64,000 nt of DNA from the NCBI GenBank assembly GCA_030998225.1, contig JAPYXD010000727.1:7626001-7690000 (forward strand). Reading direction: 5' to 3'. The position numbers and the translations under genes were made by a program. This DNA is from Diplolepis rosae (lineage: Eukaryota > Arthropoda > Insecta > Hymenoptera > Diplolepididae). The notes below the pieces were generated by a model. The model ran no database searches and was not told where the DNA came from. It saw only the letters and a program-made list of their open reading frames with translations. This document shows positions 46,159 to 57,525 of the stretch, piece by piece (positions within the stretch are counted from its first letter, which is position 1; every line of letters starts with the position of its first letter).

Positions 46159-47445
46159 CCAGGGGTGTGAGTTGAAGTTTGCCGGTTTTTTCAATAAGGA
46201 AAACACTTAATTCTCAAGGGAATCTCAAAAATTTTTTATTCACAGTATTGACCATTGGATTCTACACATTTTGCCCATCTTTCAGGCAAATCATGGATAC
46301 CATTCCAAAAAAACTCTTTCTCTTTCAAGGCAAACCATTCGACGAGCCATTTTTCGACTTCTTCAAAATTGGCGAAGCGCTGCTCTGCGAGTGAGTGTCC
46401 CATCGATGCGAAAAGGTGATAGTGGGACGGGGCGAGGTCTGGAGAGTACGGCGGGTGCGATAATATTTCCCAATTCAATGCGTTTAATGTGTTCTTCACC
46501 ATTTTAGCGGTATGAGACGGTGCGTTGTCATGTTGTAGGGTAACTTTGCCATTTCTTCGGGCCCATTCCGGCCGTTTTTCGATCAACGCATGATTCAAAT
46601 TGATAATTTGCTGTCGGTAGCGAACCGTATTCACCGTCTCACACGTTTTTCATAACTCGAAGTACACCACATCACACTGGTCCCACCAAACACAGAGCAT
46701 TGTCATACGGCCAAAGCGATTTGGCCTTGTAGTCGATGGGCCGATCTCACCAGGTGAAAGCCATGATTTTTTCCGCGTCGGGTTCTCGAAATAAATCCAT
46801 TTTTCGTCCCCCGTGACAATTCGATGCAGAAAATATTTCCTTTCGAACCGTTGAAGCAGCATTTCACAAATGGTTTTTCGATTTTCCATTTGTCTATTAT
46901 TCAGTTGGTGTGGTACCCATTTTCCATACTTTTGGATTTTTCCCATGGCTTTTAAACGTTGGGAAATTGCTCCTCGGGTCACATTTAGTGTTTGTGCCAA
47001 TTGCTGTTGCAATTGGGTTGGGTCTTCATCCAAGAACGCCTGAAATTCCTCGTCTTCGAACTTTTTCGCTGCACCAGGATGATCATTCTCTGTTAAATCG
47101 AAATCTCCACTTTTGAATTGACGAAACCATGTCTCACATTTTCTAATCACTCGAGCATGTTCACCATAAGTTTCTACCAGCAATCGATGAGCTTCAACTG
47201 CTTTTTTCTTTTGATGAAATAAGAAAAGCAACGAATGCCGCAAATGCGATTTACTTGGAACGAAACTTGACATTTTCACTGAGGTAAACAACTATGATGC
47301 TATTATTCTGGCAGAATGTAATTGTGTATTTTTGAAGGTTATTGTCCATAGAAAAATATGGCATAGATGCCAAATCATAGAAATGTATACATGTCTCTAG
47401 TGACATCTATAAGTAAAATCGGAAAATTTCAACTAACACCCCTGG
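46159..47445 (-). mobile_element. mariner element (mauritiana-type)
   Basis: 1287 bp with imperfect TIRs of about 30 bp starting CCAGGGGTGT. The TA target is intact on the right (47446-47447) and mutated to TG on the left (46157-46158). It was inserted into the foldback element, exactly where the right arm stops matching the left arm. Confidence 0.9.
46236..47291 (-). pseudogene. mariner transposase, inactivated
   Basis: The frame covers a full mariner transposase of about 350 codons. It has the N-terminal helix-turn-helix region (WFRQFKSGDFDL, WVPHQLN) and then the D,D34D catalytic core. The first Asp is in TGDEKWI and the second in QHDNAPSH. The third position, 35 residues on, is His instead of Asp: the motif reads SPDLAPSHYHLF (codon 46422-46424). 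A TGA interrupts the frame at 46650-46652, after CVWWDQCDVVYFEL. Either change should abolish transposition. No frameshift is present, so decay is recent or slow. Confidence 0.9.
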
Positions 47446-48087
47446 TATAAAGTTGATATTCATTTTGCAGTCCACGTTTTTACGAAGAAAACGACTTTTT
47501 ACTTCAAAAAATCATAACTCGGAAACAAAAAGTTTTAGCTACTAAATATTCAGTAGAACTGAAACTCAAGGTGTCTTTTTAATGTGAAAAAAGTTTGAGA
47601 GAAAAAAAAAATACACTTTTCGAGATATTGAATTTAGAAAAAAAATTTCAATTTTTGTTTATTGCTGAATTAAAAATTAATTACAATCAACAAGCAATTG
47701 TATATAACTGTGTTCGGTAGTCCGAATTATTTCAAACATTTAAAAGTGAAAAGTGTTAAAATCGGTGAATTTTTGACGAAGTTATAGACAATTGAAAAAA
47801 ACGTTCTCGCGAATAATTGAAAAAATAGATTTTTACCCCAAAAACGAAATTGCCGATAAATCTCACAACATTTTTTTTTCGGCCCAAAAAAAAAATACGT
47901 ATCTCATTATTTCGATCAAAGAGCAACATATTTGAGTTTCGTTAATAAATAAATTCGTGTCCCGAATGGACCGGTTGAATTGAGATGGAAAGCATCAGCT
48001 TATTTCGACAACTGTAACGCCACTATTAAAAGAATATCAAGCGATCAAGAAGTGCAAAGCTTATTGTAAATTTAAATTTTTACTCAC

Positions 48088-48241
48088 AAAGTTTCGGTGC
48101 TCTATTTAAAAACTCACGGATACCTTTTGCATCGTTGTAAACGAGTGCGAAAATAGAAATATCACCTGATGCAAGAGCGGGTTTAACAGTGACTCCTAAC
48201 AAATTTCTACTATCCACAAACAAACCAGCTCCTTCTTCAAT
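48088..48241 (-). CDS. Exon 3 of serine protease homologue
   Basis: The exon is bounded by a TTATTTTAG acceptor and a GTGAGT donor. It continues in phase 0 from exon 2 and leaves one base for exon 4. It encodes IEEGAGLFVDSRNLLGVTV and a C-terminal ALVYNDAKGIREFLN. This corresponds to the trypsin segment GDSGGPLV...LxGIVS to the terminal helix. The nucleophile motif is not preserved: EEGAG stands where DSGG is expected, so Ser appears replaced by an acidic residue. Together with the other exons this makes a pseudo-protease. Confidence 0.75.
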
Positions 48242-48322
48242 CTAAAATAAAATAACTTTTTTGTTTTAACATAACCTATCAATGTCAAATATGGAAAAGT
48301 AAAAGATCGTAGGCATAATTAC

Positions 48323-48571
48323 GTTATAGAAATATCCATTTTTAGCACGTCCGCATGCAAGATTCTGTAAATTTCTACCATAATGCTTTATAATTTCATC
48401 TCTGCATAAGCCGACTGGTAATAAATTGAATTCCAAGTAAGCTAAATAGGCAGCAGAGTTATCATCGTATGACCATCCTCCCGCATAGGTAAGATGTGTT
48501 ATCTCAAATTCAGGGCTACGCGGATTAACGAAACTAATGTAGTCCGCTTGACCACGATCTTCTTTATTTAA
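48323..48571 (-). CDS. Exon 2 of serine protease homologue
   Basis: 249 bp, phase 0 at both ends, with a TTTTCAG acceptor and a GTAATT donor. The 83 residues start LNKEDRGQADYISFVNP, the strand after the usual DIALLKL. They continue through LTYAGGWS (trypsin SGWG region), a FNLLPVGLCRDEI segment and NLACGRAKNGYFYN. That last stretch matches the CAGxxxG region before the active serine. Two cysteines fit the conserved trypsin disulfide positions. The exon is uninterrupted and lies between a foldback/mariner insertion and a Tc1-like insertion, both in introns. Confidence 0.75.
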
Positions 48572-48641
48572 CTGAAAACATATTTAAAATTTCAAAGTCT
48601 GCAACACGTTAATTTATAACTGAGCAAGGAATATTATAATA

Positions 48642-49399
48642 AAGGGTTTCCCAATAGGGGTGATATGATTTTGAATGTCCCTATCGGGCTCATTTGAACT
48701 GAAATTTTTTGACGTCTGCTGTCAGTTGTCATCAGTAAGGTTTGCCATTTAATCATGAGTAGTTTCACGCTTCCACAACGTTTGGAAATTGTCCAATTAT
48801 TGTATCAAAATTCGAGAAGTTTTGTCGTTGTTCAAAGAGCATATCGTGCAAAATATGGTCGTCATTCTGCTCCATCCGCGCTCTCAATTCGTCGAATAAT
48901 CGATAAGCTGGAGAGTGAATTTACTCTATTGGATACTAAGTCTAAAAATCGTATGCGTACCGCACGTTCTACACAGAATATAGCCGCCGTACAGGCCAGT
49001 ATTGAGGAAAACCGTGAATTGTCCGTGCCACGCCGATCTCAGGAATTGGGCCTGTCCAGGATGACTACCTGGCGTATTTTGCGATTGGATCTTGGCCTGC
49101 ATCCCTATAAGATGATTCTGGCCCAAGAACTGAAGCCTAATGACCATCGTTTGCGTCGGGAGTTCGCGGATTGGGCTCTGGAATCAATTGAAAATGATCC
49201 CAATTTTCATCAAAAAATCATCTTTTCTGATGAGGCACATTTTTGGCTCAAGTCTCGGGGGACATTTGGCCGATATATTGTTTAAATCATAAATGGCATA
49301 GAATATCCAATATAATAAAAAAGATTTCGATCAATTCCGAATGAATATTCAGTGTTTTTTTTCAATTTCAAAACATATCACCCTTATTGGGAAACCCTT
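48642..49399 (+). mobile_element. Internally deleted Tc1-like element
   Basis: TIRs starting AAGGGTTTCCCAATAGGGGT are inverted at both ends, with a TA duplication (48640-48641, 49400-49401). The element is 758 bp, too short for a full transposase. It sits in intron 2-1 of the protease homologue, opposite in strand. Confidence 0.85.
48755..49285 (+). pseudogene. Tc1-like transposase, N-terminal 176 residues
   Basis: The open frame begins MSSFTLPQRLEIVQLLYQNS, a helix-turn-helix of the DUF4817 type. It continues through an RRSQELGLSRMTTWRIL second helix-turn-helix to IIFSDEAHFWL, which carries the first catalytic Asp. It then ends after 12 more residues, close to the right TIR. The second and third catalytic residues and the C-terminus are missing by internal deletion. 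It could act only as a DNA-binding repressor-like fragment. Confidence 0.85.
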
Positions 49400-49429
49400 T
49401 ACTATTCAAATTCATTAAATTCCGGCAAT

Positions 49430-49475
49430 CGAGAGACGTGGGCTCGAATCCTAGCGCAGTCGAAAGCGTCTTTTT
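49430..49475 (+). other. tRNA B-box-like remnant
   Basis: GTGGGCTCGAATCC followed by TAGCGC resembles a T-arm and the start of an acceptor. No 5' half is recognisable. It lies 170 bp from the better tRNA-like sequence at 49613-49680. Confidence 0.3.
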
Positions 49476-49612
49476 TCACAGAGAGATTTCAAATTCTTTA
49501 AATTTGAATTTAATTTGCATTTATTTTCGATATAAGAGTTTGAAATTTGAAATAATTAAAACTATTATCTGGTAAAGTGTATTTCAAGCATTAAATACAG
49601 AAATTAACGATT

Positions 49613-49680
49613 GTTCCGTATTCAGTTAACCTACCACTCATGTAAGAGTAGGGACTCCGGTTCGAATCCGGGACGAAGCA
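49613..49680 (+). tRNA. tRNA-like pseudogene or SINE head
   Basis: A 68-nt segment can form an acceptor stem (GTTCCGT with ACGAAGC, one mismatch) and an ACTC/GAGT anticodon-arm stem. It also has a very good T-arm (CCGG TTCGAAT CCGG), ending GCA. It is shorter than a normal tRNA, and the D-arm is poor. The sequence is probably a tRNA pseudogene or a tRNA-derived SINE. A T run follows at 49683. Confidence 0.4.
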
Positions 49681-49956
49681 GATTTTTTCTCGTTCTTTAA
49701 TTATTCGTCTTGAAGAACCGTTAATTTTTCTATTTAATTATTATAAATCGCAGACCAGATTATTGAGATGATTTTTTTTTAATGTTAATAACTTTGAAAA
49801 TAATTAGTATTTAATTTTGGGGAAACACCGTAAACTGCAAAGTCAGGAGACTTGTGATTTGAGAAAGAGCCATAACTGACCGTTAATTGTAGGCGTAAAT
49901 CATAGACGGCTGAACACGGTACAGAAAATTTCGAGAAAACGCCCTTAACTGCAGTT
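49681..49956. other. Unassigned interval
   Basis: AT-rich with no recognisable gene or repeat, except that a GACCGTTAAT-type motif recurs near both sides of the next element. Confidence 0.4.
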
Positions 49957-51238
49957 ACACTGTAAAAAATATTGATAAATTTTCCTACAGAAAGTGGAAA
50001 TATTTCATAGATTTGAGGAAAATTGACCGGATTTTCGGATTTATTTCCGAACTATTAGGAAATATATCAAAAAGGTGAGAACATTTCACAAATATCCTAA
50101 GTTGCTGGAAATTTCTCCCATGAAAAGCGGAAATTATTCCCCAAAACGGAAATTTGTTCACTTTTTTTGGATCTGTTTTCACTTAAATTATGAAATAAAT
50201 ATATATTTCCTAATAAACTGGATATTTTTCCGACCAAAGAGTAGGAACTATTTTCAGTTCTATGTAGGAAATATTTCCGACTACACTACCCGTCAGAATT
50301 GTGGGACCACCTGTTTTTCGATCATTGCATAAATTATCTTAATTTCAATTCTGTGAGTGATGAAATTTGCACTATTGATAATGTGGAAGCTATCAAAATT
50401 ATCTTTAAAATTAGTGTGGAATGTAGTCGTTTCGTTAAATTTTGAAGAAGTTATTGCGAAAAAAGTCCAAATTTCAATGTTTCCTAAAATTTTAAATAAC
50501 TGTCGAAACAATCAACATTTTTTAATGTTCTTAGGCTCATTTTAAAGCTAAGATTTTACAGAATCGCAGTAAACTGTCATTATAAATTTATAATTTTTTT
50601 CTAGCATAATACAAAGAGTTGAAATTGTAACAAAAAAGTAGAGAAATTTCGAAAACATTTTATCTGTAAATAAATCATAATAAAGATCATATGAATATAT
50701 ATTTTGAGGGAATTCAATAAAAAATTCATGATTATATGTTTTATATATCTTATAAAAATGATTTTCTCAACAAAAGAGATATTGAAATTTTTCAAACTTT
50801 TTTATTTGAATTTTAACCTTGAGCAGTATGTAAAAAAAAATTACACATAAATTCCAAGAATTTTGTTCGATTTTGTAGAAATTCAGCTTTAAAATTAGTC
50901 CATGAACATTAAAAAATGTTGATTATTTCGACCGTTATTCAAAATTTGAAAGAGCATTGAAATTTTGACTTTTTTAGCAAAAACTTCTTCACAAATTAAC
51001 AAAACGAATTCATGCTGGGCTCATTTTATGAAGAATTTTGATAGCTTAGAATTTAATTAAGAGGAAAACTGTTTTCACTCACATAATTTAAATTAGGATA
51101 ATTTAAGCAATTATCGAAAAATAGGTGGTCCCATAATTCTGATCGGTACTGTATATCTTTGGAAAAATGTACGACCCATTTGTATTTTAAGCTGTCTGAC
51201 TATTTTCGGAAAAAATTTTGAAAATTTCTTTACAGTGT
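49957..51238. mobile_element. TIR element with ACACTGTAAA ends
   Basis: The left end ACACTGTAAAAAATATTG and the right end TTTCTTTACAGTGT are inverted. The interior outside the nested MITE holds many TTTCCGA/TCGGAAA-like segments. It is non-coding and contains a Tc1-like MITE at 50284-51151. Confidence 0.6.
50284..51151. mobile_element. Tc1-like MITE
   Basis: TIRs of about 60 bp share GATCAGAATT and GGGACCACCT, and the right end reads CAGTACCGATCAG inward. TA stands on both sides (50282-50283, 51152-51153). 868 bp with no transposase; nested in the 49957-51238 element. Confidence 0.75.
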
Positions 51239-51392
51239 ACGGTCTTTACTAAATGATCGGACGGCGATTTTCAGCCTTTGTGACTTCGCAGAGAACCGCA
51301 TGTACTAAACGGCGTTCTCCCGAAGTATCCAAACTCGAGAAAAGAGGTTTGCAACTATAATTCGACCGGTCAATTTAAACTTTATAACTTAC

Positions 51393-51694
51393 TTTTACAA
51401 CTCCCCATTCTGCTGCTACGAAATAGTCGTCCCTTGTAATATACACGCTGTCTATTTCACATGTTTCTGTTCCGAAAATAATCGGACTTTCTACCAGATA
51501 ACGTCTAAAGTTTTTGCCTATTTTTACAGCCCATTTCTTTGTGACTAAACAATTGCCTACATTAATAAAAGTTACCGAAGCCTTGATGCCATTATTCGAT
51601 GCTGAAATTATAAAACCTGCGTAATGTACTCTAAAGGTGTTGTCTCCACTTTTGCCGCCTTCTACTTTACTTTCAAGTAGTGATGAGTTGGATT
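51393..51694 (-). CDS. Exon 1 found of serine protease homologue (5' end missing)
   Basis: 302 bp with a TTTTTATAG acceptor and a GTAAGT donor. The first two bases complete a codon begun in an upstream exon, which was not found. The end is phase 0 into exon 2. It encodes about 100 residues. HYAGFIISASNNG and the GNCLVTKKWAVKIGKNF segment align with the trypsin N-terminal barrel up to WVLTAAHC, where catalytic His reads Lys. CEIDSVYITRDDYFVAAEWGVVK aligns with the region of catalytic Asp (DIALLKL), which reads Glu. The missing exon should hold the start codon and probably a signal peptide. Whether this gene is expressed is unknown. Confidence 0.7.
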
Positions 51695-52345
51695 CTATAA
51701 AAAGATAAAAAAGTTACAGTATGATAGAATTCATAGGCTACGTTAAAAGTTTTATGTTGCTCAACCAGCACCAAAAATACACTGGCGCGTCAACTTTTGA
51801 ATCGTCAAGCTCAGAGACCTACACGGAGAAAAATAGTTGAATTAATTTTACTCAACTTTCGATCAAAGTTGGGACATATGGACAAGATAGAAGTTATTTA
51901 ATATCACTGTCATTATTTGTGATATAAATGTATTACACAAAATATGAAAAATCGGCACAGGATTTAGATTTCACATCTGAGGCACAATAACAATTCTTAA
52001 TTTGCAATTGTAAAATCCATATTTTGAAAATATACAACACAGAAAATAAAACAACCTTCTTTTAAATGTTTTTACACACGATACTTTTCGATAATAATGC
52101 AATTTTTTAATGTATTATACATTTCAAAATTTAGTTTCATTAAACTTCATACGTACTTATATTAAAAATGTATACTGAATATAATTTAATAATTATATTG
52201 CATATATCAATAATCATAATTATAATAATTAATTAAATTAATTAAAATGGTAGATTGTATTGACCCTTGATTTAATTTATAATACTTGGTACGTTTGCAT
52301 TGGCTTGAGGGTCCATAAATGAAAAAGTCTATTAAGATAAGATAT

Positions 52346-52662
52346 GGGGACGTTCACATAATACGTCACGCGATTTTTAGCTATTCCCCCCCCCCCCACT
52401 TCTTTTAATGTCACGTCACACCTCTTAATTTTAAAAAACATTTTTCGTTAACGCGTACAAAATCCAGTAAAAAAAGAAGCTATCAATTATTATTGTAGAT
52501 AATCTTTTCAGAACTTTTTTTCAAATTTCGTGGGTACACATTTAATGTGTGACGTAACGCAGAGGGCAGACCCCCCTCCCAACATGTCACACGACGTCAC
52601 AATTTGCAGACACCCCCCCCCCCCCAAAAAAAAACTGTGTGACGTATTATGTCAACGCCCCC
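52346..52662. mobile_element. MITE with TGACGTATTATGT ends and poly-C tracts
   Basis: GGGGACGTTCACATAATACG at the left is inverted against CGTATTATGTCAACGCCCCC at the right, with TA flanking on both sides. The inside holds two poly-C tracts of about 14-15 bases (near 52387-52400 and 52611-52625) and TGACGTCA-like palindromes. It is likely a Tc1/mariner-type MITE. Confidence 0.75.
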
Positions 52663-53167
52663 TAATCAAAAATGTGAATATTTTTTATAAATAGTTTAAA
52701 ACTAGTTCTAAAATAGTTTCAGAAAAAATAGTTAAAAAATAAATAATCTCAATGGTCTAAATCAAGCTATTCACATTCAGCTTCGCAACAAAGAATTTAT
52801 TTGGATTCAAACTAAAGTATATAATTCTATGGTTTTTCAAGGAATCCCTGCAAACTATTCTAAGAAATGAAGCAAATCAATGTAAAGTGTTTTAATAGGG
52901 AAGATCAAAGTTAACAACTCTTGTCCTGATCGTATATCCAAACTTTCCGTTTTCAATACAGAGTTTAATTAACACATCAAGTACTCTTTTTTGTATCACA
53001 TGTCAAGTACTGTAGTTATTCCGAGAAAATATGTCAAATTTATGATTAAAAATATGTTGACCGCGACTGAATGGTGTGAATGTATTTGTATGCTGTAAAT
53101 GTATGTATGTGTGTATCGTCTAATGAGAGGCTCTAGGTAAGAAATTATTTTTACTTAAGAGAACTAT

Positions 53168-54869
53168 CCCGTGTAGAAATTTCGATATAGGCCTAGTGGG
53201 GCCATGACGAGTTTGACCTATGTCTAGACGTGATCTAGCGTGAAAAACTAGTCAGGGCCCCGTCGGTAACGTAATGCTTTTGTCGAGGTGGGACCCACTA
53301 GACTTTCTAGTAGAGGTTTAGTGAGGTCAGCCCTTACACTACCCCACTTACAAAAAAGGACACCATTAGAGCCCTATTGGACCTCCGCATTATATTTAAG
53401 GACATATACCAGCAGTCATGTGACCAATTTTGTTCAGGTATCTCACTGAAAAAATAATATTTACCGTTTTTGACGGCAACGAAGGGATATTCGCTTGAAA
53501 GGATAAGTTTACTGTTTTCACAGTAAAAAATCTGTTTTCAAGCTAGGAAATTTTTTCTGCGTGAATTGACAATACGTTTTCATTAGACGTATACCGAAAA
53601 AAGATCTCAGTAGGTTTAATTACTTTTTAACTTACTTTCTGTAATTCGTAAAGGCCCCAAGTGGCATTTTTGAAGTTAGGTGAACTGCAGGAACATATAG
53701 GTAATTCAAATAAGAGCAGTAGTTGAAGCGATGAATATTCTTAGTAGATTTCAAAACTTTATTTACTTTCAAGTTGACACTAACTTACTATTTTTATATT
53801 AATATTAATAAATTATTATATTAATTAAATTAATTAATTAAATTATATATTAATATATTAATATATAACATGTTTAGTTATTGTTACTACCTCGACACAA
53901 TCAGATACACACACATACACACACATCCTTGCATATGATTATTATGATTACATGCGGATTCGAGTCAAAATTATAAAAAAGTTGTTATAAAAGTGCTTCA
54001 TTCCTCTTAAGGGAGTATGGTGGATAAGACTATTAAAAATGAGAATTACTTGTAATTTTGACAGAACACGTATTACAGCTTAATTGAACTATGGTTCAAA
54101 TTTCGTGACCCTTCAGAACCTCAAACCCGAGAAACTAATTATTGAAAATAACATGTGATCTTATGGGAAAATGCTGTTTTTGTAAATTATAAAGATATTT
54201 CAAAATTATTTGAAAATGGGAAAATTATGAAAAAAATTCACGTATCTCAGAGTTTTTTCATAATTTTCCCATTTTTAAATAAACCTTAAAAAACAGCATT
54301 GTCCCATAAGATCACATGTTATTTTCAATAATTAATTTCTCGGGTTTGAGGTTCTGAAGGGTCACGAAATTTGAACCATAGTTCAAGTAAGCTATAATAC
54401 GCGTTCTGTCAAAATTACAAGTAATTCTCATTTTTAATAGTCTTATCCACCATACTCCCTTAAGTAATGATCTTATCAAAGACCGTGTTCAGAAAATTTC
54501 CATTTATCTGAAATAAGACCAAATTTTAATGGGAACAAAGAATAAAGGTTATGTTGTATCTAATGGACCTGACCTTAATCACAAACATTACAAGTAGGGA
54601 TTCTCTAGTCGGAGCGCCGCCAGATACAAAAAGATTTTCCATACTTAAGTGAAACAAAGAATTCCTCATTGGCACCTAACAGGGCCCCTATCAGTTTTTT
54701 CTGGCCTAGAAATACTAATCGGGTGCTAATAGTGCCCCTACCAGTTTTGTCTACATAGAAAAAACTGGTAGGGGCACTAGAATTTCCTAATATATATAAG
54801 GAAATTCCAGTCTGGGCCCCACTAGAACCCAACCTGAAATAAGGAAAGATGGGGAAATTTCTACACGGG
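53168..54869. mobile_element. CCCGTGTAG-ended TIR element, copy 2
   Basis: Same ends and interior as 281-1488, interrupted by a foldback MITE. It also has an extra about 70-bp segment near 54650-54780 in which GGGGCACTAG and CTAGTGCCCC-like motifs repeat. Non-coding. Confidence 0.65.
54011..54459. mobile_element. Foldback MITE with TTAA target duplication
   Basis: The two arms of about 170 bp are near-perfect inverted copies, beginning GGGAGTATGGTGGATAAGAC. TTAA stands on both sides (54007-54010, 54460-54463). The empty site with a single TTAA is in block A copy 1 at 1136-1139. A TTAA target is the mark of piggyBac and a few other superfamilies. No coding capacity. Confidence 0.9.
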
Positions 54870-55331
54870 ATACTACTACTGGTTGAAGCAATACGCCCCA
54901 TGCACATTTTATTCAACTATCGTTTAAAGCTCCTCAAGCGTCGGCGATATACGTAATATAAGTTTAATCGACAGAGTCGAGTAAAACTACTTCAACTATT
55001 TTTCTCCGTATATTTGTGGACGCAGTAAGGCACGGTAGAGTTCTAAAGGGGTACATTTCGAATCTCACGTGAGATGACGCCCTCATGTGAGGGCCGACGA
55101 AAAAAAATCGGACTTCGACTGTAGTATTATCGGTTGTTACAATTGTTGTTACCCAATATGTGTGGAAGATCTGTGTGTTATGTTAAATGTATTCGAATAG
55201 TGTTAAAGAATAAAAAATTTGTAACTATTAGATTCCAGCAAATAAAATTTTTGATGAATCTTATTTGTACTTATATAACTGACTTTATGTATTTTCAAAT
55301 GATCTACGTTTACCAAGACTGAATTTGAAGG

Positions 55332-56266
55332 TCCATCAGCAATAACTCGGTGAGCGCTCGAAATTGCGGAAAACTATTGTCCGTGCACGAAAAACGTGAT
55401 AACATTTTTTTTCGGTCATTCAAAAAAAACAAAAATACCGTTTTATAGAACTTTTCATGATGCATTTTTTATTTTAATACATTTTTTATGCAACCTTAAT
55501 AGTTTTTTTTTGATAAAAATTAAAAACACTCCATTTTTCGTCATAAAAAATGATCGAAAATCAGTGTTTTTCAAAACTTAAATTGCTATTACACGGTCAA
55601 TTTTTGACGAAATATTTTGTTTTTTCATCGTTAGACGTGGAATATTTTAGCGGAGCCAATGAATTAAATGAAAAATACAATATTTTAACGTAAATAAAAA
55701 ACCATATTTTTGTGGTTGTCCCGGTAGAAAGCCTCTAATAAATTTTCGATTTCGGAAAACTTCCAGCGACAAAGTTGTTTCTTTACCGTTAGAGGAAGTT
55801 TTCTGGGAATTTTCAGAAATATTTGTTTATTATTGCGGATTTGGCAGTGACGTATTTCGAAAGTCACTCCGCCGTCTTAGGCATTTCAATCTGTGGAAAA
55901 TCGGGAGCGATACAAAAATGTTTCGACACGTGTCATTTAATTAATTGGCTCCACTAAAGCATTTCACGTCTAATGATAAAAAAACAAACGATTCCTTCAA
56001 AAATTGTTCGAATAATCGCAATTTATGTAATGAAAAAAACACTGATTTTCGATCATTTTTAATGACGAAAAATTGAGTGTTTTTAATTTATATCTAAAAA
56101 ACAATTGAGGTTGCATAAAAATTATATTGAGATAAAAAATGCATCATGAAAAATTCTACAAAACGGTATTTTTGTTTTTGACAATGACCGAAAAAAAATT
56201 TTATCACGATTTTCGCACGCGGACAATAGTTTTCCGCGATTTTGAGCGCTCGGCGAGTTGTCGCTG
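55332..56266. mobile_element. Foldback element, copy 2
   Basis: Counterpart of 1953-3744 without the 960-bp nested insertion. Arms carry the GAGCGCTCGGCGAGT and TCGGTCATT segments in inverted orientation. Non-coding. Confidence 0.65.
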
Positions 56267-57525
56267 GTGTCCCTTCAATTTTAGAAAATATTTTTTGCGA
56301 AAAATTAAGCCATATTTTATGGAAATTCAATAATTATTTAGTAAATCGTGAGAAGCGCTAGTAAGAAAAAATTCTATTTCAAAAAACATTATTATAAGTA
56401 TTAATTTTCGGAAGTTTAAAATTTTTTTATAAGAAAACATATTTTCTTCTATAAAACACAACTGAGAATATAATTTCAACTTCTACAAACATAGAAAATT
56501 TTTTTTTAGAGACCTGTTTTTCCGCACGACAAGTAACTTAACTGACCTTTTAGCAAACATTGTTCAACACAAAAATCGCCAAAAGTGCTCGAATCAGATT
56601 TTTCGTTGCTTTAATAAGACTATATTATTAATTTTTTTGAAATGTGTGTAAATTAGAAAATAAAATATTAATTATTTATATTTACCAGTAGACTGAGCTG
56701 AAGATATAGAAATACAGATGAAGATAGTTATAGGAATCTTCATTTTTACAACATTGACAAAATACATTTTCTCAGTTTTATGACAAATATAGGTGTGATT
56801 CTGAAAACTGGATTGTCGTTATATAAACCAAACATTACCCAATATTGTCTAGAGTTGCGACATTTTATCTCTAGGACTGAAAATGCTTGTCAATATTTGG
56901 AATATTTTTTTTCCTCATTCAGAAAACGTCACACATTTGCCTTAATCTTTCCACTTCTAGTCAATATTGTGAAACATAAATTTTTAAAGAATACATTGGA
57001 TTTTTATAAGCGATGATTTGTTCTTCTGAAAAGAAGATTTCCCAACAACTTGACTACATCCCATTTATTAAAATTGATTTTTCAATGCTGGTGCTCGAGT
57101 TAAATACTTTTTCTTCAAATTGAAAACGTTCAAAAATAACTATATTTAGTGTTAAATTATTTATTTTTGAATATTGGACACGGTGAAGTTGTGAAGAATA
57201 TTCTTCCCGTGAAAATAAAATAAATGCGCTTGTTCTTAATTATCTTGATCTTGGTGTTACTAAAAAAATAATGTTTTCATAATCAGTGAATGTTGCACTT
57301 TACCTTGATAAAAATTTATATTCTAGTGTCCATTAAGTTTGTAAACAAAATTGGATTTATTTTGATGAATGGAAATTTTCAAGTTTTATATTTTAGGCTT
57401 TAGTTTCTCAAATGTGGGTCTCACAAAATTTGACAAAATAGAAGAAGGTAACATGGATTGCATAAAGAAAAAAAAAGTTGCTTGAGGACCGAAATTTCTT
57501 TGATAGACACAGTGGGACTTCTTAA

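Larger units (their letters stand above)
44743..47999. mobile_element. Foldback transposon with ~550-bp arms and TTA flanks
   Basis: Arms at 44743-45292 and 47448-47999 are inverted copies, starting GCTGATGCTTTCCATCTC. TTA stands outside on both sides (44740-44742, 48000-48002), a possible 3-bp target duplication. The interior outside the mariner has no gene but carries degenerate repeats (45420-45945). A mariner element sits at the inner border of the right arm. The element lies in intron 3 of the protease homologue. Confidence 0.75.
51820..55011. mobile_element. TIR element with TACACGGAGAAAAATAGTTG ends
   Basis: Inverted ends are at 51820-51860 and about 54955-55011, with TTTTACTC and a TCGAC-like inner part. 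The element contains the TA-flanked poly-C MITE, the start of block A copy 2 and the 53168-54869 element. Its right part is also present at 1-1640; the left end of that copy is outside the window. A lone end occurs at 39701. Confidence 0.55.
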
